Below, in pieces: positions 23,782-35,215 of a stretch of DNA of 64,000 nucleotides. Below the pieces are notes generated by a model. That model was given only the letters and a program-made list of their open reading frames with translations, had not been told where the DNA came from and ran no database searches. Position numbers and translations under genes: made by a program. The number at the start of each line of letters is the position of its first letter. Position 1 is the first letter of the stretch. The DNA lies in NCBI GenBank assembly GCA_030407315.1, contig JALQPE010001716.1, positions 1 through 64,000 of the forward strand, written 5' to 3'. The stretch is from Asparagopsis taxiformis. Taxonomy: Eukaryota > Rhodophyta > Florideophyceae > Bonnemaisoniales > Bonnemaisoniaceae.

Positions 23782-24642
23782 ATGACCAAAAATAGCCTTG
23801 TTCCGCACATACCCAAGAGCTTGCTACGAACCCCTCCAAAAGACTTCTCCTGCTCTGGCTGTTCCCTAGGAAAATCTCATGCCACACCATTTCGACGGCG
23901 TGACCGTACTGCCGCAGTCGGTACACATCTCCCCACCGACATTTGCTTCCCATTACCCGTTGACTCCATCACTGGAAACCGATTTTTTGCCACTTTCCTC
24001 GATGAAGGTAGCCGATATTTGGTAGTGAAATGCGCTCCAACCAAGACAGAGGCTGCCAATTTTATCAAACAACACATTACAGATGTTCACACCCACACAC
24101 CTCACCGTATCCGCCACATTACATCAGATAATGATCTCGAATACTACTCTCATGACCTATGCGCATTTTACGCCGCCCACAATATACAAACCCACCCAAG
24201 CACACCGCATACCCTGCAGGAAAATTCTCTCGCTGAAGGCGTCAATCGCTCCATCATGGACACAGCCAGATCCACGCTCCTCACTTCCTATTTACCAGTC
24301 TCACTTCGGGACTACGCAGTATATACCGCCACAGACACCATCACCCATATTCCACACACGGCACATGGCAAAATTTCTCACCAATTCTGGTTCCAATCAA
24401 CCCCTGAGGTACACACCTTACTTTCATTTGGAACCCCCGGGTACGCAGACGATCCATCCCCTCACACCAAGCTTGAACCCCGTGCCAAACTCCTACAATT
24501 CATTGGCAGAGCCGACTATAGACATTACTTCACTTTCGACACAGTCTCTCAACGCATCACACGCTGCCGCATCGCGGACTTCTTGGTGTACAACTCAGTC
24601 AATGAACCCGTTTGCACTTCCGCCCCACTGATCATGCCCTAG
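23782..24642 (+). pseudogene. Copia GAG-pre-integrase and integrase
   Basis: Contains the GAG-pre-integrase motif (FSCSGCSLGKSHATPF) and the rve integrase core: ITSDNDLEY (a variant of the conserved D-N-G-x-E-F) and TLQENSLAEGVNRSIMDTAR (a variant of the N-G-x-A-E-R block with the catalytic Glu). The first catalytic Asp region is probably PTDICFPLP. The Gly substitutions in the DNG and NG motifs suggest decay. Confidence 0.65.
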
Positions 24643-24877
24643 CAACATCCACCGCACTACTACCTTTACTGAACCACGCAACATTCAAAAAGCCCGAAAT
24701 GCCCCTGACGCTCGCGAATGGGAACATGCTTGGAACGCTGAACTTGACAGTCTCAAAAATCGTAGCGTCATCACTTACATCCCTAAACAAGACATACCCA
24801 GCGATATAAAGCCCCTTCCTCTAACCACAGTTCTACGAGTCAAGAAAGACAGCAATGGACAACCTTTACTACGTAAA

Positions 24878-25588
24878 GTGCGATGTACCATTCGCGGCGA
24901 CAGACAAAAATCCGGAATTCACTATGACCCTGCAGATCTTTCAAGCCCAGTTGCTAGCAGAGATGCCATACGAACATTATTGGCCATAGCTGCAGCTCAC
25001 AATTACCATACATTCCACTGGGATTTGGAATCCGCTTTCCTGAATGAAACGTTCTCGGAAGACCGAGAAATATACCTACACCAACCACGCAGATTTGATG
25101 GAACTCTGAAACACCCCGGCCATGTAGCTAAACTCACAGGGAACATGTACGGAAGCCGACAAGCCTGTAAGATCTTCACCGAAGGTCTTGCCGACTTCCT
25201 CACCATCTCCGACCTAACACGTCTCTCCTCCGATACCTGCTATTTCATTATGCGAGACAGAACTGCCCCACACAAATTCATCCTTCTAGTCATAACTGAG
25301 GATGACTTCCTGGTCATATCAAATCATCTCCTACTTGTTGTTAAAGTCAAAACAAATCTTCAGTCCAAATACACACTCAAAGACCTCGGTCGCGTCAACC
25401 ACATCCTAGGCTGGAAAATATCGCACCATTCCGATGTAATCTCACTTTCTCAACCTAGCCACATACAATCCCTCCTTTCCCACTTTGAACAAACTGATGC
25501 TTATCCCGCTCTATCCCCGATTGCCACCGAACTACTGCCCACAGACAAAGTACAAAGAGACCCATTAGACACCTCGAAATATGATTAA
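24878..25588 (+). pseudogene. Copia reverse transcriptase (RVT_2)
   Basis: FHWDLESAFLNETF corresponds to the first catalytic Asp region, YGSRQACKIF to the YGLKQA block, and ITEDDFLVISN to the YVDD box, whose Tyr/Val are replaced. It ends in a TAA at 25586-25588 while the frame resumes beyond it. Inactive. Confidence 0.65.
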
Positions 25589-26230
25589 AAGAGCTTAATT
25601 GGATCTCGTCGTTACTTATGTGACTCAACACGCCCTAACATAGCCTTCATTGTTGGACTACTTGGCCGCTACGCACAGTCTCCGACTAAACATCACTGGA
25701 AAGCTGGCATCCGCGTACTCCGATACCTTAAAGGTACAATCAATCAACGTATCAAATACTCTTGCACACTCCAAACCGAGCTGGAAGCATATTCAGACTC
25801 GGACTTCGCGGGATGCCCAGATACTCGCCGATCAACCACCAGAACAATAATTTTCTATAATGGTTCACCGGTTGCATTGCAGTCAAGACGCCAGCATCAA
25901 GTGGTAACATATACCCATCATGCTGAATACGCTGCCGGTTTCCATACCGGGCAACACTTACAAATCATCTCAAACTTTATATCTAAAATTGGCCATCCCA
26001 GCCCACACCCTATTCCATTATTCATCGATAATGCTGCAGCTATCAGCACAGCGACCGCCAAATACCCTACTCCGAAATTAAGACACATTGATGTTAAACA
26101 TCACTGGCTTCGCGAACAAACCGCCTCAAGCTGCTCAAACCTATCATATAGCATCAAAGAACAACTCCGCCGACTTACTCACGAAAGCTCTCAAGCATGC
26201 GCAATTCTCTCACAAATTACCACTCCTCAA
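25589..26230 (+). pseudogene. Copia RT thumb and RNase H
   Basis: Pieces in shifting frames: the thumb (GRYAQSPTKHHWKAGIRVLR), RNase H first Asp (EAYSDSDFAGCP), and the end (SRRQHQVVTYTHHAEYAAG, FIDNAAAIS, KLRHIDVKHHWLRE). The order is canonical; frame breaks lie near 25590 and 25860. Confidence 0.6.
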
Positions 26231-26360
26231 CCTGACGATAGCCACGGTGCGCGGCGACTGACGAACAACTTTCTTTTCGCCCCGTGTCCACGGTCATGTC
26301 TCGTCCTCTTCTCGAACATCTTAACGAACAACTCACTACTTACAATGCTTACAGCTGTAT

Positions 26361-28960
26361 CGTCTGTGTTTTCGGAAGTGGACGCGGACGTCCAGTCTCT
26401 CTAGTACGGGTCCTAGTCGGCCCCGAGATTTACTAGAACAAATGAACGTCCGCGTCCAAAAAAAAATAAAAATTTTTTGGATGCGGACGTCCACTTTCTC
26501 TAGTACATATGGCGGAATACTAGGGCCCGACATCCACTTTCTCTAGTACATATGGCGGAATACTAGGACCCGACATCCACTTTCTCTAGTACATATGGCG
26601 GAATACTAGGACCCGACATCCACTTTCTCTAGTACGTTTGGCGGAATACTAGGGCCCGACATCCACTTTCTCTAGTACGTTTGGCGGAATACTAGGACCC
26701 GACATCCACTTTCTCTAGTACATATGGCGGAATACTAGGACCCGACATCCAGTATACAATATATCAGCGAAAACCGGGAGGGAAGAAATTACAGCGGATG
26801 GTAAATTCAGGGCCCATATCGGACCGTATTTTATTCTCTCATTTAGGAAACTGCTCGTATACAATACGTCTCTCTAGAATAGGGAATACATATCTGGTCA
26901 GAATAGGAAATAAATACCCGGTTAGAATAGGAAATAAATACCCGGTTAGAATAGGAAATACGTATCCAGCCAGAATACAAAATACCTGTCAGCATATCGT
27001 CGATCACCCATCTCCCTCACTATCGCGTTCTCCCTACCATCCGAACGCCATGCACCACCATCCGCACATACTGCAAGAACCCTCACGACCTAGATTACAA
27101 AAAATACGCTCCTTCCCAATACCATCCCCGCTTTCCTCGACACCACCCCAGCCCATTAAATCATCAAGACATCAAACACGAACATGGTCAGCAAAATCTT
27201 ACACCACTTGAAACGCACTCTCACTTCTATCGTATGCCCCAAAATATACACATACCAGAAACACCTCACAGCTTCATTCCCCATCTTCCTACATCCCTTC
27301 TTCACTCTCCTTCAGTCCTGCCGTTCCTGCTTCACCACTCCTGCATCACATACACAACATCAGAATCAACCACAACAGTCAGACTCAAAAGCAACGCTTA
27401 CCACGACAGATATCCTAGAAACTCCCTTACTTACCTCTCCGAGAGGATGACTGAATCATCCATCCTACACAAAATACAAACCATGATCCAAAAACCTTGC
27501 AATGAATAATCAAAGTCAGCAGTCCATATCTTCGCAAAACAAGTCTTGGTGCTCAGTAAAACTTACCTTCTGTCATCAACATTCCTGCATCATCTACACA
27601 ACATCGGAATCAACCACAACAGTCAGACTCAAAACCAACCTTCCATCACAGCATACTTTCAAAACTCGCACACTTACCTTCGCTCCACACAATACACACC
27701 ATGACTCAATAGGCTTCCAATGAAAAATATCGCATCAACGGAAATAGTCAGACTCAAAACCAACCTTCCCTCGCTGCTTACTTTCAAAACTCGCACACTT
27801 ACTTTACCTGTTCCATCCTGCACACAATAAAAACCATAAATCACGTAATCGTGTAGCCAAGAAAAGTAGTCAGCATTCCGCATCTTCGCACAACCGGTCT
27901 GGGCGCCCAATGTGACTTACCTTCCGTCATCACTATTCCTCCATCACCTACGCAACATCGGATTCAATCGCAACAGTCAGATTGAAAACCAACGTTTCCC
28001 TCGCTACATACCCTGAGAACTCGCAAATGTACCTCTCATCCATCCTACACACAATACAAACCATGATCCAAAAACCTTGCAATTAACAATAATCATAGTC
28101 AGCAGTCCATATCTTCGCAAAGCACATCTTGGCACTCAATGAAACTTACCTTCCGTCATCAACATTCCTGCATCATCTACACAACATCGGAATCAACCAC
28201 AACAGTCAGACTCAAAATCAACCTTCCCTCACAGCATACTTTCAAAACTTCACGTACCTCTCTTCCATCCTCCGCTCAATACACACCATCAGTCAACAGG
28301 CTTCCCATGAAAAATATCGCATCAACGGAAATAGTCAGACTCAAAACCCACGCTTCCCTCAACGCATACCCTCGAGGGTAGAGGATGGAACGAAGGTACG
28401 TGCGCGAATCTTGATCAAGATTCGCGCACGTACAAAGCAAAGTCGGTCAAAGAAGATCAGTCGGTGATGAGGGCGGAGTGGAGCCTGCGGCGTCGACCGG
28501 ACAGCTTTCTGCGTCCGCTTAAGTCTTGCTGTGCATACTCGAAATCATCGCCGGCAGTGAGATTGAGTATGGCCCAAGCCATGGTCTCTGATTCCCCGAA
28601 CAAAGAGATCCGGATCGAGAACAACGAATATAAACATATAATCATATATATGAGAATCCATTTGCTTTCCTTACATGATCTGTGGCATATCCGCTGTAAA
28701 GCACATTCAGATTCCACGAAGTTTGGAAATAAAAAAGTTTATTATTACAAATGAATTAATTGAAAATTCATCTCCCAGGGCAGTCGTTCGTCCTTCCATG
28801 CACACGTTGCCAGCACGCAATGTGATGTAACAGTTGGAAATGATTGAACTCTCGGTTAAATTCCACCGTTGGGATGTCAGCTGGAGTGAGCACAAAACTA
28901 CTACCCAAAAAACTACGAACACGTTACATTCCAAGTCTCGAAAGCACCACAAAAATAAAA
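26361..28960 (-). repeat. Arm B of E2
   Basis: Inverted counterpart of 17612-20478. About six copies of the 43-bp unit (26480-26760, here often with ACATATGGCGG in place of ACGTTCGGCGG), ~24-bp repeats (26870-26990), then degenerate repeats with AACAGTCAGACT-type motifs (27370-28340). The inner end, near 28960, is about 70 bp upstream of the transposase ATG, so the arm probably also carries its promoter. Confidence 0.7.
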
Positions 28961-29030
28961 TTGGTCGCATCTGGACGGCACAGTCTCCCCTGTTCAGCTC
29001 GCAATCCTCCCTTTTGCGTCAAAACTCGAC

Positions 29031-32000
29031 ATGGAATGCAAGTATGAAGGGTGCTTCTACTACTGCGTAGATGCTTATGCGCTCGCGCTGCATGAGCGAA
29101 CGTGTCGCTACCGTTTCAACCCCTCTCCCCAACATTTCAACAACGCTCGTGTCCCTGCCGTCACCCATGAGCCTGCTCGAAACGGCGACCATGATTCCCC
29201 GCAACCCAGCTCCCCAGACCCAGAATCTGGTCGTGCTTCCTCCAGCGACTCACCCTGTGACGCTTCACTGCCACCAACCTCAACCCCCTCCCGCGCAGAC
29301 CTCCTCGTGCAATCCCTCGCCGCCAGTCTCACAACCCTCGAGTACAAGGCCGGCGCTGGCCGCGTGAGCGAAGTCATCACCATCCTACAAGACCCCGCAT
29401 TCTCCCTAGAAAAGTTCAACAGCGCCGTTCGCACCGTAGAAGAATGTCGCCACGTTACCGCTTCCATGGTCGAAACACATTTCCGCACCGAAGGTTACAA
29501 GAGCCACATCATTCCAGACAAAACTGGTAAGTACTCGGCACAGCTGTACCTCCGCGACCCAGTCGACATGCTCCGCAGGCAGTTAGCACTGGCTAACGAC
29601 CAAAATACTCTCTTCCACCCCTCCCCACAGACCGCCCCAGACGGCACCGCAATATTTTCTCATCCCCTACACACAGAATTCGCGAAAACGCTGCACCAGG
29701 TTACTAGACAGCGCGTGCAGCTCTCGGAAGATCCACAGGTCGTATGGGCAGAGGAAAATGATCCCACCGCTTCCTCCTTTGCCGGCCTCCTCCAAGTGTA
29801 CTCCGACAAGAGCAGCACAAGCCTCAAGAGCTCCGCAATCGTCGCATACCCCATACACGTCACACTGCTCAACTTCTCCGCCCCCCTCCGTCGCCACTGC
29901 ATCCGTACCGGCCTCACCATCGTCGGGTATCTTCCGTACATTGTTAACCCTTCGTCCAACGCCTTGTTCGGTGATGAAATGCCGACAACCTCTAGTTCTG
30001 CTAGTCGCGCTCGCAAAATTGATATTCTTCATAAAGCACTCGAAAAAGTGTTTTCGTCCCTATCCACCGCGTTCTCTTCCGGGTTCCCCTGCACAGACTC
30101 CACTGCAACTGCCCGCCAATGCTTTCCCATCCTAGCCAATTATTGCTGCGACTTTCCAGAGGCCAAAGAGCTCTCATGCACTCGCAACAGCACTACCACC
30201 ACACATCCCTGCCACCGCTGCTACATCCCCGCCACTCAACTTGAATCCAGCGCGCCACACCAGCCCCGCTCCCTCGATGATACACGCTCTGCACGCCAAG
30301 AGAGCGCTCAGGAGCATACAACTGCTCCGCTCGAAGCTCTCTCCCTCCTCGAACAACACTCTGTCCTCGAATCGACCGCTCTTTTACCCACCAACAGTCC
30401 CCTAGACCCCTACAACATTTTCTCCTTCGAGCCTCTGCACAATCTCCACCTCGGCATCTCAAAGCTCATCAAACAGTGCATTGTCCACCGCCTCAGCTCC
30501 CCAGACCTCACCACCACTGCCTCCCATTCCGGGACACCTCGCACCTTCAAGAAGGTGAAAAAATCCATCCTCGCCGGCTCAAACAGCATTCTGTCCGCTA
30601 TCGAACGCGACTACTACATCACCGGTCTTCATGTCGACTTCTCCAAGGGTGAGAAGGGCACCAATTTGAACGGCCTCTTCACGGAGGACGGCATACGCGG
30701 CATGCTCGCAGCCAAAGACTATCACCATGTCGACATGGTGTTCCCTTTCATCGCAGCATTCATTGACACATGCTGTGACGAAGTAGATACAGCCCCCCTC
30801 ACTTCCATCTGCACGCAATACTCTGACCTCGTCGCATGGGTCATGAAACGCGGTCGCATCAAGCACTGGACTGCCGCCGAACTAGAAAGCCTCCAGAACT
30901 CCATTTCCTATTTCAAACAATCAATGCTCTCCACCCTCGGCCCATTCCACACCACAGGTCTCAAAACTTTCAAGTTCCATCTTCTAGACCATCTTCCCGG
31001 TGACTTGCAGAGATATGGCGCCCTGGAACACATTGATGCAGGCCCCTACGAACACTCGCATCTTCTGTTCAAACAGAGTTATAGGAAAACCTCTCGAAGG
31101 CGCTCCACAGCCATGGAAGAGACTATTCGCCACATGGAATTCTCCTTGGCCACTCCAACTGGTCATACCCCATCGAACACATTGGGAAACGCACGCATGA
31201 TATCGCCCACAGACGGTGCAGTACTCGTTCGCGACGGATTCACCGTTGCACTGCACGACTTTGCCTCCCTGCTGCCCGATGCAACCCTCCTCGTTGCAGA
31301 TATCGACGGACAGCCCGATCCTGCCACTCTTTTGCCGCTGCACAACTCCTCGTTCCCGTCTGGCACCATAACGCTATTCCAGCAACTCGGTGACACAGCT
31401 GCACAAGCGTTCCTCACCCTCGCTAGACTGCGCGCCACGGCAGAAGGCCCTCCAATACATGACATGGACATTTCCGTCACCGTGGTAAAGTCCGCCTACG
31501 TCATGGGAGGGTACGTCCCAGATGCCGACGACTTTGACCCGCACAGTGGCATGCTTCGCCCCACAAACGTGTCGAGGCACAAGCAGCAGCGCGTCTTTGC
31601 AACTTCATCGTTCGGCCCCGCAAAGAGATCGCAGTACTCCTTTGTCGTCATCTCCGGAACTGCCGATGACTACAGAACCATATGGGTAGGGCGCGTCCTG
31701 GCACTGGTACGCCTGCAGTCTCCAAACCTGTTTCAACCTGTAGAACTCGCTTTCGTTCAGTATATGACCTGCTTTGCCCCAAAAACCGCTGTGGAAAAAT
31801 CACTTGGGTGCATTTGTTTAAAGTGGTCCACATGGGACCCGGACAACGGATCCGTTGACAGCAATGACACTGCATCCCACAGTGCAGGTGGTCCTTGGTT
31901 TGACCTCATTCCTGCATCTACTATATCTGGCACCGTGCACATCGTACGAAGTAACTTTCCAGTCAAGCCATTTACGAAACAAATGCACTGGTCGGACCAC

Positions 32001-32069
32001 CGTTTCTATCTCAACCGCTTCTACACCAACACTGATTACCAATTCACAGATGATAATGAAGAAGAATAA
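29031..32069 (+). CDS. Plavaka/EnSpm-type transposase, 1012 aa
   Basis: Probable transposase of E2. Residues 3-25 form a Cx4Cx12HxxxC zinc finger, as at the N-terminus of many plavaka-type proteins. The catalytic region follows the plavaka/Tnp2 order: a Pro/Asp-Glu block CFPILANYCCDFPEAKEL with a nearby HPCHRC (about 360-395); FSFEPLHNLHLGISKLIKQ (about 465-483), corresponding to the D/H-x-x-H helix; and KTFKFHLLDHLPGDLQRYG with GPYEHSHLLFKQSYRKTSRR (about 645-690), matching the conserved 'KFH...rFG...E..H...K..Y..T' segment. The ORF is uninterrupted, at the usual family length. ATG 29031 is the first Met in frame and directly starts the zinc finger. AATAAA overlaps the stop (32066-32071). 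Assignment to plavaka/EnSpm rather than KDZ is by motif order only. Confidence 0.65.
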   Translation: MECKYEGCFYYCVDAYALALHERTCRYRFNPSPQHFNNARVPAVTHEPARNGDHDSPQPSSPDPESGRASSSDSPCDASLPPTSTPSRADLLVQSLAASLTTLEYKAGAGRVSEVITILQDPAFSLEKFNSAVRTVEECRHVTASMVETHFRTEGYKSHIIPDKTGKYSAQLYLRDPVDMLRRQLALANDQNTLFHPSPQTAPDGTAIFSHPLHTEFAKTLHQVTRQRVQLSEDPQVVWAEENDPTASSFAGLLQVYSDKSSTSLKSSAIVAYPIHVTLLNFSAPLRRHCIRTGLTIVGYLPYIVNPSSNALFGDEMPTTSSSASRARKIDILHKALEKVFSSLSTAFSSGFPCTDSTATARQCFPILANYCCDFPEAKELSCTRNSTTTTHPCHRCYIPATQLESSAPHQPRSLDDTRSARQESAQEHTTAPLEALSLLEQHSVLESTALLPTNSPLDPYNIFSFEPLHNLHLGISKLIKQCIVHRLSSPDLTTTASHSGTPRTFKKVKKSILAGSNSILSAIERDYYITGLHVDFSKGEKGTNLNGLFTEDGIRGMLAAKDYHHVDMVFPFIAAFIDTCCDEVDTAPLTSICTQYSDLVAWVMKRGRIKHWTAAELESLQNSISYFKQSMLSTLGPFHTTGLKTFKFHLLDHLPGDLQRYGALEHIDAGPYEHSHLLFKQSYRKTSRRRSTAMEETIRHMEFSLATPTGHTPSNTLGNARMISPTDGAVLVRDGFTVALHDFASLLPDATLLVADIDGQPDPATLLPLHNSSFPSGTITLFQQLGDTAAQAFLTLARLRATAEGPPIHDMDISVTVVKSAYVMGGYVPDADDFDPHSGMLRPTNVSRHKQQRVFATSSFGPAKRSQYSFVVISGTADDYRTIWVGRVLALVRLQSPNLFQPVELAFVQYMTCFAPKTAVEKSLGCICLKWSTWDPDNGSVDSNDTASHSAGGPWFDLIPASTISGTVHIVRSNFPVKPFTKQMHWSDHRFYLNRFYTNTDYQFTDDNEEE

Positions 32070-32146
32070 ATCTAAATCGCAGCACTCTATTGATAATGTA
32101 CTACATGATAAACCTTCTAGTCAACGTCACATTTACTGCACTAATT

Positions 32147-34432
32147 TCAACCATCCTCCATTACGCCAAAACCGTTATCAGCAGTGGCTGCATGGCGCCG
32201 CTCCATGCCCCCATACTGTGGGGCATTGATTTCGACATTCAGGTTTGCAGTCAGGTGTCCAGCATATGGGTCAACGACGAAAAGTTCTGCGCCAATTAGT
32301 CCTTGCGCAATCACACAATCCATTACAGCACCGAGGTTTGACGTAATATGCGATTGAATCCAATCCTCGGACACTAGAACAAGTGATGAGCAGCGGTTTA
32401 CATCATCAACGACATGAACAATTCCAGACCCCTCTCCGCTTTGCCACACTTCAACAGCCTCTCTCGTCACAGTACGGCTTGCAAACACATGCCGTGACTG
32501 TGCACTAGTCCGCTGTTCGCTCTCGACAACGTCCGTTTCTTCCCTTGCTTGCGAGCCTTGGAGACAAGACATGCAGTACACCACCATACCAACTAATTGC
32601 TGAAAAGCTACCCCCACATATTGACTGTACCGCCTTGTAAACTCCTTCTGCCGTGCACCTCCTTTCCCCTTCGGTTCATCCAAACACTCCACAGTAGTCA
32701 CTAGCCAAGCATCCAGGCGCGCCAGCGTTAGTATGCTCGTCTCTATGTCCATTACTTGTTCTGGTCGTATCGAATAACCCCTGAAGATGTCCAGCACATT
32801 CACAGCTACTCGGTTGTTAAACCATGCATCACCATTCACTTCCATTTCGAAGCTGTCAGGAACCAAGCCTTTGCTGTATCGCAGCTCTGAGAACGGTGCC
32901 GTTCGCCACCTCCCCATATCCAAATCACCGTTACTTTCCCGTTTCAAAAGCTTCTCAGACGCTTCGCGCTTTTGTTCCTCTCGCTCGTCCATCTCAGCTC
33001 GCGTCGTCAGCATCGTGCATCTAGACATTAATTTCGTGTACCCCAGCGAACCGAACAATCTGTCCCTCGCATTACGCTTCCGTGCACTCATCACGTCGGA
33101 CAGTTTCTGCGTCACCTTCACTTTCAATTCCTTGCTCCCCGCCACAGCCTCTTGACAGCACACACGCTGCTCCTCATCGGAAAACACATCACACCACGGA
33201 CTTTGACGCAGTACGTGTCGCACCAAGTCATTCAGCAGATCACTCTCGTCCCTGTACGAAGGTGTATACCACTGCAGATTCTTGATGATATAGCCCGGAG
33301 GGGTAGCAATATATCCTACACCGTTTTCGCTCCAAAGTGCCCCTTCTACCGGCTCTACCTCGATGGTACGTCCAGTCCAACGTCTCTGCGTTTGTTCCGC
33401 TATAGGGTCCAGCTCCATAGTCTCGTTCTTGCACCACTTTGTCAGGTTTTCCTCAACCGCCCTAAGAACTCCAAGGTATTTCACAGGAATGGCTTTCTGT
33501 ATTTTCGACTTACCGCCACCGTGATCACTGATTCTACCTGTTCTCGCAATTGCAGTAAGGCTGGCATTTTCCGCCTGCAGAGTCTTCACCTTAGCCTCCA
33601 ACGCAACAATCTCCGTGGTGAGCGCCTTGTTTGCTATGTCCTGGCTAAACACTTTTTTTTCCAGCTCCGCGATCTTCTTCTTCTGCGCATTGATGCGACT
33701 CGCCATTAAATCGATGGATTCCGGCGGATGCAACCTCTCTGCCCTCACCGTCCCCCCATCTCCCACGCTATCGGGAATATGATGTCCTCCATCGCCAATA
33801 GCCTGACGTCGCGGGGGCGTTACGCGCATATTTGGCACCAATGACACTCTGTTGTGACGAGGCCCGCACTCCGGCTGCTCTCTCCCCTCAGTACCACCTG
33901 ACCGCCGATGATAGTTGGCATCCTGTGAACGTTGCTCAGAAACAACATCCCTTGCCGCTATCCTCGGGTCCCTGACTGCATTACCTGCTGGGGCTGATGT
34001 ACTCGGCATAGTTGGCGCAGTGGGGGTCACAGCCTCCAGTGTGTCGGAAGCCCCCGGCTGGGACTCCGTCTGCAGCACCTCCGCATCTGCCAACCCGGGA
34101 GGAACTACCTTTGCCATAGCACTCTGCCGCAATTCCAACATGTTTTGAGCCACTATCATGTCATCATCATGATGTTCACTGTCCCTGCGAGCACGCTTGC
34201 CTCGGTCAAGCCCCATCTCTCTCCGCGCCGTTCCTCCTTCCTCACTTTCTCGCTGCGGATCCCCAGATCTGCGCCGGTCCGTCTTGCGACTACCGGACCG
34301 CGGTTCAATGCTGCCGGTAGGCCCAGACCGCTTCTTCGCACGGGATTGTCGGGCACTCGATACAGCAGCTGCTGACCGGGTTTTCTGGAGGCCCGGAGGC
34401 TTTGGAGCTTTCTTCGCAATACGCGGCGGCAT
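32147..34432 (-). CDS. Basic coiled-coil protein of E2, 761 aa
   Basis: I do not recognise the family. The N-terminal 110 residues are Arg/Lys/Ser-rich with several nuclear-localisation-like clusters (RAKKRSG, RGKRARRD). Residues 110-240 are disordered, Pro/Ala/Thr-rich. Residues 243-296 form a coiled coil (IAELEKKVF, ALEAKVKTLQAENASL). The C-terminal 460 residues are globular with many Trp/Tyr. No catalytic motif is obvious. It converges on the transposase gene, 78 bp from its stop. By position it could be the second, DNA-binding (TnpA-like) protein of an EnSpm-type element, binding the repeat arrays; that is inference. Confidence 0.6.
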   Translation of the reverse strand: MPPRIAKKAPKPPGLQKTRSAAAVSSARQSRAKKRSGPTGSIEPRSGSRKTDRRRSGDPQRESEEGGTARREMGLDRGKRARRDSEHHDDDMIVAQNMLELRQSAMAKVVPPGLADAEVLQTESQPGASDTLEAVTPTAPTMPSTSAPAGNAVRDPRIAARDVVSEQRSQDANYHRRSGGTEGREQPECGPRHNRVSLVPNMRVTPPRRQAIGDGGHHIPDSVGDGGTVRAERLHPPESIDLMASRINAQKKKIAELEKKVFSQDIANKALTTEIVALEAKVKTLQAENASLTAIARTGRISDHGGGKSKIQKAIPVKYLGVLRAVEENLTKWCKNETMELDPIAEQTQRRWTGRTIEVEPVEGALWSENGVGYIATPPGYIIKNLQWYTPSYRDESDLLNDLVRHVLRQSPWCDVFSDEEQRVCCQEAVAGSKELKVKVTQKLSDVMSARKRNARDRLFGSLGYTKLMSRCTMLTTRAEMDEREEQKREASEKLLKRESNGDLDMGRWRTAPFSELRYSKGLVPDSFEMEVNGDAWFNNRVAVNVLDIFRGYSIRPEQVMDIETSILTLARLDAWLVTTVECLDEPKGKGGARQKEFTRRYSQYVGVAFQQLVGMVVYCMSCLQGSQAREETDVVESEQRTSAQSRHVFASRTVTREAVEVWQSGEGSGIVHVVDDVNRCSSLVLVSEDWIQSHITSNLGAVMDCVIAQGLIGAELFVVDPYAGHLTANLNVEINAPQYGGMERRHAATADNGFGVMEDG

Positions 34433-34639
34433 AATGAAGCTTTCCCGGAAGCGATGGAACGATTGAGTTGCACGAGATACAAAAAAGATTGCTGTATAGT
34501 GTCGGTAACCACAACGGTCTGCGATGAACGTTCAGGTCAGGTCAAGTACCGGATAATACGCCAACAGCCCAGATTGTATACGGTAGGCAGTCATCAACAG
34601 TATTTAATGAGGTACAATTACAGCTGTCGAGCTAGGCCG
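34433..34639. promoter_or_regulatory. Probable promoter region of the coiled-coil gene
   Basis: About 200 bp between the ATG of the minus-strand gene and the first ~430-bp repeat. No clear TATA box was seen. The neighbouring palindrome array could contribute to regulation. Confidence 0.25.
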
Positions 34640-35215
34640 CGAGCACCCCTATGTCCGGAAGACGTCCTGATTTGAATTAAAATTTGGGCTATTCTCAAAA
34701 ACATGCACATGTGAACATGTTTTTGAGATGGGGGTGTGCCGTACGGCACAATCGACCGCCCAAATCGATGTTTTTTGCAATATTTTTTTGTGCCCGAAAT
34801 TTTAGAATTTCTGGGCTGGCCAGCAATGCAATCGAGCTGGACATCCACCGGACGTCCATTTCAGGTTGGTCGTGAGAGAGCGGGGCGGGACCATGATGGA
34901 ACAAGGACCAAGACCTGTCCCTGGCGTATTGAGCCTGAAATTGACCCTTCGTCAGACGCCATTTAGCCTTACAGTTGGTGCTTACAGAAGCCAGTGATGA
35001 CCCCGCTCGGGGCGGCGGTCGGTTCCTGGGGCCGTTGTGGCCAAATTAGACACCCTGATTTGAATTAAAATTTGGGCTATTCTCAAAAACATGCACATGT
35101 GAACATGTTTTTGAAATGGGGGTGTGCCGTACGGCACAATCGGCCGCCCAAATCAAGGTTTTTTACAATATTTTTGCTGCCCGAAATTCTACAATTTCTG
35201 GGCTGGCCAGTAATG
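34640..35215 (+). repeat. ~430-bp repeat array, plus orientation
   Basis: One full unit and a partial one, with intact TGTGCCGTACGGCACA at 34735 and 35123, the CTCAAAAACATG foldback, GGACGTCC and the GGCCGTTGTGGCC dyad. Oriented opposite to the arrays at 40250 and 45890. Confidence 0.8.

Larger units (their letters stand above)
21791..26360 (+). mobile_element. Decayed Ty1/copia LTR retrotransposon
   Basis: Order gag, protease remnant, integrase, reverse transcriptase, RNase H, as in Ty1/copia. Stops and frameshifts separate the domains. Short matching LTR pieces lie at both ends: CACTACTTACAGTGCTTACA near 21825 and CACTACTTACAATGCTTACA near 26334. The 5' LTR abuts the piggyBac CTAG and the 3' LTR is cut off by E2 at 26360, so neither LTR is complete and the true borders are unclear. 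Confidence 0.75.
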